Assembly (NCBI GenBank): GCA_019454705.1
Contig: JACFNS010000093.1
Coordinates: 1 to 8,171, forward strand
Length of the DNA: 8,171 nt
Origin: Taibaiella sp.
Lineage (GTDB): Bacteria > Bacteroidota > Bacteroidia > Chitinophagales > Chitinophagaceae
Direction: 5' to 3'
The notes beneath the pieces were generated by a model. That model did not search any database. It was not told where the DNA came from and saw only the letters and a program-made list of their open reading frames with translations. This document shows positions 1-5,776 of the stretch, piece by piece. Within the stretch, counting starts at the first letter, position 1. Each line of letters starts with the position of its first letter. A program made the position numbers and the translations under genes.

Positions 1-1501
1 TGATGATAAAATAAAAGGCCTGGTGCTGAAGTTGAACCCTACGCCCAATGGCTGGGCTACCTTGCAGCAACTGCGTGAGGCTATTATCGATTTCAAGACC
101 AGCGGCAAGTTTGTATATGCTTATGGTGAGGTGATACCACAAAGCACCTACTATGTGGCTACTGCTGCAGATAGTATCTTCCTGAACCCGGTAGGTGATA
201 TAGAGCTGAAAGGTTTCGCAACGGTGCTGGCATTCTTCAAGGGTACACTGGACAAACTGGAACTGGAGCCGGAGATATTTTACGCAGGTAAGTTCAAAAG
301 TGCAACCGAACCTTTCCGCGCAACGCAGATGAGCGAGGAAAACAGGGAGCAGATACGCGAGTTCCAGCAGGATTTCTGGGCTGAGTTCAGCAAAGCGGTG
401 GCGGAGCGGATTAAAGCTGACACATCGGCTGTTAACCAACTGGCCACAGCAGGAACAATTGAATTTCCTAAAGATGCCTTGGAGCATAAACTGGTAGATG
501 GGCTTTGGTATTCCGACCAGGTGAATGACCTGTTGAAAAAGAAGACAGGCACTGATGAAGATAAAGACGTGAAACTGTTGGCAATAAATAAATATGCCGA
601 GAATCTGAAAAAAGCACATGGCAAGGGCGACCGTATAGCAGTATTGTATGCCGAGGGTTCAATTGTGGATGGTGAATCTGACAATAACCAGCAGATAGCC
701 AGCGCCAACATGGTGCAGGAGATAAGGGCCATACGCAAGGATGACAAGATAAAAGCGGTGGTGTTGCGGGTAAATTCGCCCGGCGGCAGTGCGCTGGCAA
801 GCGAGGTGATACTACGTGAACTGCAACTGTTGAAAAAAGAGAAGAACCTGGTTGTATCTATGGGTGATGTGGCGGCATCGGGTGGGTATTACATCTCCTG
901 CTATGCTGATAGCATATTTGTAATGCCAAATACGGTAACTGGCAGCATAGGTGTATTTGCCATGTTGTTCAATACAGAGAAGCTGATGAAGAATAAACTT
1001 GGTGTCACTTTTGACAAGGTGAAAAACGCCCCTTTGGCTGATTTCCCCAATGGCTACCGCCCACTGACAGCAGAAGAGGCGCAACGCATGCAAAGGGCCG
1101 TGGACCATATATACACTACATTCAAAGAGCATGTAGCCAAAGGCCGTAAGATGAAGGTAGAAGATGTAGACGCCATAGCACAGGGTAGGGTATGGAGCGG
1201 TACCGATGCGGTACAGAATGGACTGGCCGATGCATATGGCGATATCAACCGTGCAGTAGAAAGCGCTGCATCGCTGGCAGGCGTGTCCGACTATTCAGTA
1301 GTTACCTACCCTAAAGTGGTAGACGAGTTTGAAGTGCTGCTGAAACGTATGGGGGGTAATGAAGATGTGGCAGCTGCAGTAAAGCAAAGCATAGAAAAAG
1401 AAATGAGCGAGGAATATCCGTTTATTCAACAACTGAAAATGCTGAAGAACATGAATGGCACCCGCATGATGCTGATGCCATTCAGCCTCAATATTCAATA
1501 G
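1..1501 (+). CDS. sppA: Signal peptide peptidase SppA, 67K type (5'-truncated by window edge)
   Basis: This is the C-terminal part, about 499 residues, of a membrane-bound serine protease of family S49 that degrades cleaved signal peptides and some membrane proteins. The frame is open from the first bases (DDKIKGLVLKLNP, a typical SppA stretch), so the GTG at 23 is not the start; I estimate about 90 residues, including the N-terminal membrane anchor, lie upstream. Two S49 repeats are visible. Counting from the codon at 23, the first holds the catalytic lysine in GKFKSATEPF (Lys92, bases 296-298). The second holds NSPGGS (251-256) and the nucleophile in GDVAASGGYY (Ser286, bases 878-880), followed by TGSIGVF. 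This Ser/Lys pair split over two repeats matches E. coli SppA (Lys209/Ser409). No key residue is missing. The stop is TAG at 1499-1501, and a terminator follows 25 bases later, so the gene ends its transcript. Confidence 0.96.
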   Translation, partial: DDKIKGLVLKLNPTPNGWATLQQLREAIIDFKTSGKFVYAYGEVIPQSTYYVATAADSIFLNPVGDIELKGFATVLAFFKGTLDKLELEPEIFYAGKFKSATEPFRATQMSEENREQIREFQQDFWAEFSKAVAERIKADTSAVNQLATAGTIEFPKDALEHKLVDGLWYSDQVNDLLKKKTGTDEDKDVKLLAINKYAENLKKAHGKGDRIAVLYAEGSIVDGESDNNQQIASANMVQEIRAIRKDDKIKAVVLRVNSPGGSALASEVILRELQLLKKEKNLVVSMGDVAASGGYYISCYADSIFVMPNTVTGSIGVFAMLFNTEKLMKNKLGVTFDKVKNAPLADFPNGYRPLTAEEAQRMQRAVDHIYTTFKEHVAKGRKMKVEDVDAIAQGRVWSGTDAVQNGLADAYGDINRAVESAASLAGVSDYSVVTYPKVVDEFEVLLKRMGGNEDVAAAVKQSIEKEMSEEYPFIQQLKMLKNMNGTRMMLMPFSLNIQ

Positions 1502-1526
1502 CAGAGTATTCCCATACTACATAGTG

Positions 1527-1562
1527 AAGTCCCGCTGCTGAAAAGTATGCGGGATTTTTTTT
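1527..1562 (+). terminator. Intrinsic terminator after sppA
   Basis: A perfect six-pair stem, TCCCGC (1530-1535) with GCGGGA (1549-1554), encloses a 13-base loop and runs straight into eight T residues (1555-1562). The stem can extend with AAG (1527-1529) against the first three Ts, including one G-U pair. Position just after the sppA stop and the T run make this a convincing rho-independent terminator that separates sppA from the fasciclin gene. Confidence 0.85.
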
Positions 1563-1642
1563 GTGCGGATAAATCCAACATAGTCGATGCATCGTATATG
1601 CTCCTGTAAACTGATTATTTAACCAATTCAATCAATTAATTT

Positions 1643-2212
1643 ATGAAACGTATCATGATGCTGCCCATAGTGGCAATGGCTTTAGTATTTGCGCAACAAG
1701 CTGAATGTCTTGCCAAAGATGGCGGAAAAGAAAAAACAGTAATGGTAGGCGGTGCACCTATGTACCCGTCTAAGAACATTGTAGAAAATGCAGTTAACTC
1801 AAAAGACCATACTACCCTGGTAGCGGCGGTAAAAGCTGCGGGGTTGGTAGAAACCTTGCAGGGCGACGGGCCTTTCACAGTATTTGCACCAGTCAACAGC
1901 GCATTTGATATGCTGCCCAAGGGCGCAGTGGACAATCTGCTGAAACCCGAAAATAAAGCGCAACTAACAGGCGTCCTCACTTACCACGTAGTACCCGGCA
2001 ACCTGGATGCTGCCGAACTGATGAAATGGACTAAGAAAGGCGGTGGTAAAACCAAACTGACTACCGTGCAGGGCGGCGAACTGTGGGTAATGTACGATGG
2101 TAAATACCTCTGGCTGCAGGATGCGCAGGGCGGCAAAGCCAAAGTGACTATCAAAGATGTACACCAGAAAAACGGGGTAATACATGTGATAGACCATGTA
2201 CTGATGCCATAA
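1643..2212 (+). CDS. Exported single-domain fasciclin (FAS1) protein
   Basis: A 189-residue secreted protein with one FAS1 domain, a fold linked to adhesion and surface interactions; its exact role in this phylum is not established. The N-terminus is a signal peptide: basic MKR, then a hydrophobic stretch to about residue 18, with plausible signal peptidase I cleavage after Ala24 (ECLA/KDG). The Cys at 22 does not sit in a lipobox (the residue before it is Glu), so I do not call it a lipoprotein. The FAS1 domain covers about residues 45-189. It contains the H1 motif GPFTVFAPVNSAF (76-88), the LTYHVVPG segment (112-119) and the C-terminal H2-like NGVIHVIDHVLMP (177-189). The ATG at 1643 lacks a Shine-Dalgarno sequence and is preceded by AT-rich DNA, as is normal in Bacteroidota. 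Terminators or hairpins on both sides suggest it is transcribed alone. Confidence 0.93.
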   Translation: MKRIMMLPIVAMALVFAQQAECLAKDGGKEKTVMVGGAPMYPSKNIVENAVNSKDHTTLVAAVKAAGLVETLQGDGPFTVFAPVNSAFDMLPKGAVDNLLKPENKAQLTGVLTYHVVPGNLDAAELMKWTKKGGGKTKLTTVQGGELWVMYDGKYLWLQDAQGGKAKVTIKDVHQKNGVIHVIDHVLMP

Positions 2213-2217
2213 TATAT

Positions 2218-2248
2218 TTTGCGGATATGGGCGGGCTGCATAGCTTTG
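2218..2248 (+). promoter_or_regulatory. Predicted Bacteroidota-type promoter P1 upstream of the serine dehydratase gene
   Basis: TTTG at 2218-2221, a 19-base spacer, and TAGCTTTG at 2241-2248 match exactly the primary sigma factor consensus described for Bacteroides and Flavobacterium (TTTG, 19-21 bases, TAnnTTTG). Transcription would begin near 2253-2256, giving a leader of about 55 bases that opens with the hairpin at 2260-2285. It lies only a few bases past the fasciclin stop. This is a sequence match only. Confidence 0.6.
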
Positions 2249-2256
2249 CATAGAAA

Positions 2257-2288
2257 TTGATTAGGGGGACACGCTTCCCCTAATTTTG
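2257..2288 (+). promoter_or_regulatory. Predicted second promoter P2 close to the serine dehydratase start
   Basis: TAATTTTG (2281-2288) matches the TAnnTTTG box, and a partial upstream element TTG (2257-2259) lies 21 bases before it. The box begins inside the 3' arm of the neighbouring hairpin. The GTG start at 2310 is 21 bases downstream, so the leader would be roughly 15 bases long. The upstream element is weaker than in P1. Confidence 0.45.
2259..2287 (+). terminator. Strong hairpin between the fasciclin and serine dehydratase genes (terminator or leader stem)
   Basis: ATTAGGGG (2260-2267) pairs perfectly with CCCCTAAT (2277-2284), with G-U pairs able to extend both ends and a loop of about seven bases. 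Only three further Ts (2285-2287) follow before a G. It could end fasciclin transcripts as a modest intrinsic terminator. Alternatively it may form the 5' stem of an mRNA started at promoter P1. The short T run makes me unsure which. Confidence 0.55.
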
Positions 2289-2309
2289 CATAGGTAAAAA
2301 GCACCGGAA

Positions 2310-3758
2310 GTGATCAGGGAAAGTATATCGGTATTCGACATTTTTAAGATAGGAATAGGGCCCAGCAGTTCGCACACCTTAGGGCCGTGGAAGGCTGCGC
2401 TCAGGTTTATTGACACCCTGAAAAAAGAAGGGCTGGATAAGGTGGGTAAGGTCAGCGTGTTGCTCTATGGCTCACTGGCTAAGACGGGTAAGGGGCACGG
2501 TACGGACGTGGCGGTGTTGTTAGGCTTGTGTGGCGAAGACCCTGTAACATTTGACGTAAATGAAGTAATACCCCGTGTAGAGCAGATACGCAACACACAA
2601 GAGCTGAACCTGAACGGTGAAGTGGTCATTCCATTTGCTTACGACACCGACCTGGTGTTTCTTTACACAGAAAGCCTGCCATTTCATCCCAATGCGGTTA
2701 CTTTCCTTTGCACATTTAAAGACGGAAAAGAAATAGCCGAAACATTTTATTCAATTGGCGGTGGTTTTGTAGTGAAAGAGGCAGACGATAATATCGCCCG
2801 CGGCGATGTACATCTTTCCTTCCCGATAGACAAAGCCAACGACCTGCTGCACTGGGGCCGCAAAACGGGTTTGAGTATCGCGGACATAGTGCTGGAAAAT
2901 GAGAACGAATGGCGCAGTGAGCAGAAGACGAAAGAAGGTGTTCTGAAGATATGGCATGTGATGCGCGATTGTATTTATCGTGGTGCACATGTGGGTGGCG
3001 AACTGCCGGGTGGACTGAAAGTAAAACGTCGCGCCGCCGGCCTCAATAAACGATTACTGAACGGCAGGACATATAACAATTACGAAGAGTGGATACAAGC
3101 CATAAGAGCAGGAGGAGAAAACTTTAAATACATTCTCGACTGGGTAAGCTGTTTCGCCCTGGCGGTCAATGAGGAGAACGCATCCTTCGGCAGGGTAGTG
3201 ACAGCGCCTACCAATGGTGCTGCGGGTGTGGTGCCGGCGGTGCTCATGTACTTTATCGTCTTCTGCGATGGCAATGATGAAGAAAAAATTATCAACTATC
3301 TGCTTACCGCATCAGAGATAGGCAGCATATTTAAAAAAGGGGCAACCCTCTCTGCTGCAATGGGTGGCTGCCAGGCCGAAATTGGTGTTTCTTCCTCCAT
3401 GGCTGCGGCTGCATTGACTGAATCGCTGGGAGGCAGCGTACGCCAGGCACTGATGGCTGCCGAGATAGCTATGGAGCACCACCTGGGCCTTACCTGCGAC
3501 CCCGTGGGCGGACTGGTACAGGTGCCATGTATAGAGCGTAATACTATGGGCGCTATCAAAGCGATAACCGCATCGCAGCTGGCGCTGGGCAGCAATCCTG
3601 ATAATGCGAAAGTATCGCTGGACCATGTGGTACAAAGCATGTGGGAAACAGCCCTGGATATGAACCATAAATACAAAGAAACATCTGAAGGCGGGTTGGC
3701 TACCAAAATAAAAGGCGAGGATGATAACCCCATGCCGCTGAGCCTGCCTGAGTGCTGA
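2310..3758 (+). CDS. sdaA: L-serine ammonia-lyase (L-serine dehydratase), single-chain iron-sulfur type
   Basis: A cytoplasmic enzyme that converts L-serine to pyruvate and ammonia using a [4Fe-4S] cluster; 482 residues against 454 in E. coli SdaA. The N-terminal beta domain starts with [19 protein letters not shown] (residues 8-26), and [14 protein letters not shown] (53-66) follows. The catalytic alpha domain includes ALAVNEEN (283-290) and VVTAPTNGA (296-304). The cluster cysteines are Cys354 (GGCQAEIG), Cys396 (GLTCDPVGG) and Cys407 (VQVPCIERN), with the same 42 and 11 residue spacings as in the Legionella enzyme. The protein ends in Cys482 (LPEC), matching the C-terminal cysteine that enters the active site there. 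The start is GTG: the frame is closed upstream by TAA at 2295, there is no ATG between, and alignment to E. coli begins four residues later. Two promoter candidates precede it, and kdsA follows after 25 bases. Confidence 0.96.
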   Translation: MIRESISVFDIFKIGIGPSSSHTLGPWKAALRFIDTLKKEGLDKVGKVSVLLYGSLAKTGKGHGTDVAVLLGLCGEDPVTFDVNEVIPRVEQIRNTQELNLNGEVVIPFAYDTDLVFLYTESLPFHPNAVTFLCTFKDGKEIAETFYSIGGGFVVKEADDNIARGDVHLSFPIDKANDLLHWGRKTGLSIADIVLENENEWRSEQKTKEGVLKIWHVMRDCIYRGAHVGGELPGGLKVKRRAAGLNKRLLNGRTYNNYEEWIQAIRAGGENFKYILDWVSCFALAVNEENASFGRVVTAPTNGAAGVVPAVLMYFIVFCDGNDEEKIINYLLTASEIGSIFKKGATLSAAMGGCQAEIGVSSSMAAAALTESLGGSVRQALMAAEIAMEHHLGLTCDPVGGLVQVPCIERNTMGAIKAITASQLALGSNPDNAKVSLDHVVQSMWETALDMNHKYKETSEGGLATKIKGEDDNPMPLSLPEC

Positions 3759-3771
3759 TGATAATAAATGC

Positions 3772-3779
3772 TATTTTTG
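3772..3779 (+). promoter_or_regulatory. TAnnTTTG box just before kdsA
   Basis: TATTTTTG matches the Bacteroidota -7 consensus and lies only four bases (CCGC) before the ATG of kdsA. No good TTTG element is visible 19-21 bases upstream. If used, transcription would start at or next to the ATG, giving a leaderless or nearly leaderless message. kdsA may also be read through from the serine dehydratase gene 25 bases upstream. Confidence 0.45.
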
Positions 3780-3783
3780 CCGC

Positions 3784-4611
3784 ATGAACTTTTCATTTTT
3801 AGAGCAGCTTTTCGGGGCGCAGTATAATAAGGACAATTTTTTCCTGCTGGCAGGGCCATGTGTTATTGAGGGCGAAGAGGTCATTATGCAGACTGCCGAA
3901 AAGGTAGTGGCCATTTGCGAACAGCATAAAATACCGCTTGTATTCAAATCCTCTTACCGCAAGGCCAACCGTACCCGCTTAGATAGCTTCACCGGTATTG
4001 GTGACGAGGCTGCATTGAAAATACTGGCAAAAGTTCGTGAACGTTTTGGCGTACCCGTAGTGACGGATATACATGCTGCTGACGAAGCAGGCATGGCTGC
4101 TCAATATGTAGATGTTTTACAGATACCGGCCTTCCTGTGCAGGCAGACGGATATACTGGTAGCTGCCGCCAATACAGGCAAAGTGGTGAACGTGAAGAAA
4201 GGACAATTCCTGAGCCCGGAGGCGATGCAGTTTGCCGTAACCAAATTGCAGGAGAGTGGAAATAATAGAGTAATGCTGACCGACCGCGGCACTACCTTCG
4301 GTTACCACGATTTGATTGTTGATTACCGCGGCATACCCACTATGCAAAAGATGAATGTACCCGTGATACTCGACTGTACACACTCGCTGCAACAACCCAA
4401 CCAAAGCAGTGGTGTAACAGGTGGTAATCCTGAAATGATAGAAACCATAGCCCGTGCGGGTATAGCAGTAGGTGTTGACGGTTTGTTCATTGAAACACAT
4501 CCTAACCCTGCGGTTGCAAAATCGGACGGGGCTAATATGCTGCACCTCGATTTGCTGGATGGCCTGATGCACAAGCTGACTAAACTAAGGGCTGCAGTTA
4601 ACACACTTTAA
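3784..4611 (+). CDS. kdsA: 3-deoxy-8-phosphooctulonate synthase (Kdo-8-phosphate synthase), metal-dependent type
   Basis: A cytoplasmic TIM-barrel enzyme that condenses phosphoenolpyruvate with D-arabinose 5-phosphate to Kdo 8-phosphate, the precursor of the Kdo that joins lipid A to the lipopolysaccharide core. The 275 residues are full length (284 in E. coli). Visible motifs are LLAGPCVIEG (21-30), the arabinose-phosphate-binding KANR (60-63, followed by Thr rather than the usual Ser), IPAFLCRQTD (114-123), NVKKGQFLSP (136-145), DRGTTFGY (167-174) and GLFIETHPNP (233-242). Cys26, His200, Glu237 and Asp248 match the metal ligands of the Aquifex enzyme; E. coli has Asn in place of the Cys. 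This therefore looks like a metal-dependent form. No Shine-Dalgarno sequence precedes the ATG. The gene converges on the minus-strand hydrolase gene with a 4-base overlap. Confidence 0.97.
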   Translation: MNFSFLEQLFGAQYNKDNFFLLAGPCVIEGEEVIMQTAEKVVAICEQHKIPLVFKSSYRKANRTRLDSFTGIGDEAALKILAKVRERFGVPVVTDIHAADEAGMAAQYVDVLQIPAFLCRQTDILVAAANTGKVVNVKKGQFLSPEAMQFAVTKLQESGNNRVMLTDRGTTFGYHDLIVDYRGIPTMQKMNVPVILDCTHSLQQPNQSSGVTGGNPEMIETIARAGIAVGVDGLFIETHPNPAVAKSDGANMLHLDLLDGLMHKLTKLRAAVNTL

Positions 4612-5660
4612 AGGGGCAATATATCCACTCCTATTTTTTCATGTGATGATAGCGTGTAATAACGGCTGTTGAGAACGGCGGCATCCCCGTGCAAAATGAT
4701 ACGGTAGTGCCTCAGGATTTCAGCCTGGGCCGGTTCTCTGCCTTGAAGTGTCAGGAAGTAACTGTGGCCGTCATCCACTACTTTGTTGAAGTTGATATAC
4801 TGGGCTTTTGTAACAATGGGATAGCCTGGGTCATTGCCCAGTTGTGTGGCGAAGGCTGCTAATGAAGCCCCTCTCAGCACCCTGTCCTCAGGATTGTAAT
4901 GTACATAAATGCGTTTTGCAAACCGTACTTTCGACAGCCAGTCCGCATGTCCTTTGGCAGGTACGCAGGGGGCGTTCAGCACCAGGTTGTCTACCCATTG
5001 TATATCGTTCAGGCGTTCATACTTCTTATGTACAAAGGTTTCACGCAACAGGTAGTTGCCCATACTGTGGAAGAACAGGCTGAGTTTACCCGGCCCCAGC
5101 TTACCGGAAAGCCTTAAGTCTTTAATATTTTCCAGCACGGGCCTATGGTATTTGTATGCTACTTTGGCGTTGTGTATGCTGAACTTATAGTTGCCGTACA
5201 TTCTTTTGGTTGTAGTGATGCTCGGGTAGTCCAGCATAATAACATTGACACGGTATTGAGAAGACATCATCATACCCCTGTACAATTCCGACGTGAATAT
5301 TTTGCCCATGCCTTCGGTATATACAACCCAATTGTTGTTTTTCTGCGGTGTATAGTTGATGGCTTCTTCCAGGTTGCCGGCCTGCAATACACGCCACTTA
5401 CCTTTATATGCATACACAAAGAAGTACAGTAGCTTGCCGTCGCCCGTGGTTTCACTCACAAACCTTAGTTTGTCATTTGTCAATGCACGGTTGGTGACTA
5501 CAATAATACTGCTGTCAATGGCGGAAAAATTATTTACTGATGGTTTGGTTTCATAAACCAACCTGCCCCACCACTCAGGGGTATTAAAATGATTGGCCAG
5601 GAGGGTGTTTCCTGCCAACAGCAGCAGGGTTAATATCATAATCGCTTTACGCACAGCCAT
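4608..5660 (-). CDS. Exported alpha/beta hydrolase-like protein of unknown function (DUF900-like)
   Basis: A 350-residue protein with a clear signal peptide: MAVRK, then a leucine-rich core to about residue 22, with likely cleavage after LLA (22/23). I do not recognise a named gene. The centre reads as an alpha/beta hydrolase. LSLFFHSMGNYLL (193-205) carries a G-x-S-x-G-like elbow, with His in the first position and Ser199 as the presumed nucleophile. NAPCVPA (229-235) follows, then YNPEDRVL (255-262), where Asp259 could be the acid, and DDGHSYF (296-302), where His299 could be the base. The order and the HSMGN form resemble the Pfam DUF900 hydrolases (PF05990). The loop that is usually HG near the first strands is instead VVYTEGMGK (112-120). 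Substrate is unknown; export suggests a periplasmic or surface role. It is likely monocistronic, convergent with kdsA and divergent from the peptidase gene. Hydrolase fold is an inference from motifs; family assignment is less certain. Confidence 0.75.
   Translation of the reverse strand: MAVRKAIMILTLLLLAGNTLLANHFNTPEWWGRLVYETKPSVNNFSAIDSSIIVVTNRALTNDKLRFVSETTGDGKLLYFFVYAYKGKWRVLQAGNLEEAINYTPQKNNNWVVYTEGMGKIFTSELYRGMMMSSQYRVNVIMLDYPSITTTKRMYGNYKFSIHNAKVAYKYHRPVLENIKDLRLSGKLGPGKLSLFFHSMGNYLLRETFVHKKYERLNDIQWVDNLVLNAPCVPAKGHADWLSKVRFAKRIYVHYNPEDRVLRGASLAAFATQLGNDPGYPIVTKAQYINFNKVVDDGHSYFLTLQGREPAQAEILRHYRIILHGDAAVLNSRYYTLSSHEKIGVDILPL
4612..4639 (+). terminator. Candidate intrinsic terminator of kdsA, inside the opposing gene
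   Basis: AGGGG (4612-4616) can pair with CTCCT (4628-4632), with one G-U pair and an 11-base loop, and one A separates the stem from six Ts (4634-4639). It begins immediately after the kdsA stop codon and lies within the last codons of the minus-strand gene. The short stem makes this moderate evidence only. I saw no equivalent for the opposite strand inside the end of kdsA. Confidence 0.45.
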
Positions 5661-5664
5661 GAAG

Positions 5665-5672
5665 CAAAAATA
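5665..5672 (-). promoter_or_regulatory. TAnnTTTG box just before the minus-strand hydrolase gene
   Basis: On the minus strand the sequence reads TATTTTTG, then CTTC, then the ATG at 5660. This repeats the box and the four-base spacing found before kdsA. No clear TTTG element lies 19-21 bases upstream. A transcript from this box would be leaderless or have only a few leader bases. Confidence 0.45.
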
Positions 5673-5732
5673 CCGCTGGAAAGTTAAAGGGGATGCGAAA
5701 ATTCTCTAACCCCATATAAGGGATAGATATTC

Positions 5733-5758
5733 GGGCATTTATAACTATTTTCATGCCC
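5733..5758. repeat. Inverted repeat GGGCAT / ATGCCC in the divergent intergenic region
   Basis: GGGCAT (5733-5738) and ATGCCC (5753-5758) are perfect inverted repeats separated by 14 AT-rich bases. They sit between the divergent hydrolase and peptidase genes, and the right arm contains the first possible ATG of the peptidase frame. The pair could be an operator or an RNA stem; a six-base match in this much DNA could also be chance. Confidence 0.3.
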
Positions 5759-5776
5759 TCATTTATTATGCTATAC

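Noticed and set aside
23..25. GTG at 23 as the start of the SppA gene
   Set aside because: The frame is open to the window edge and the residues before it (DDKIKGL) already match SppA, so the gene is truncated rather than started here.
280..747. Minus-strand open frame (155 codons) inside sppA
   Set aside because: It overlaps the catalytic lysine repeat of sppA and its serine- and leucine-rich translation looks like a frame shadow.
1643..1711. Lipoprotein signal in the fasciclin protein (Cys22)
   Set aside because: The residues before the Cys are Gln-Ala-Glu, which do not fit a lipobox; a signal peptidase I site fits better.
3296..3859. Minus-strand open frame (187 codons) across the end of the serine dehydratase gene and the start of kdsA
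   Set aside because: It is antisense to two strongly conserved enzymes, including the cluster cysteine region, and its translation shows no family features.
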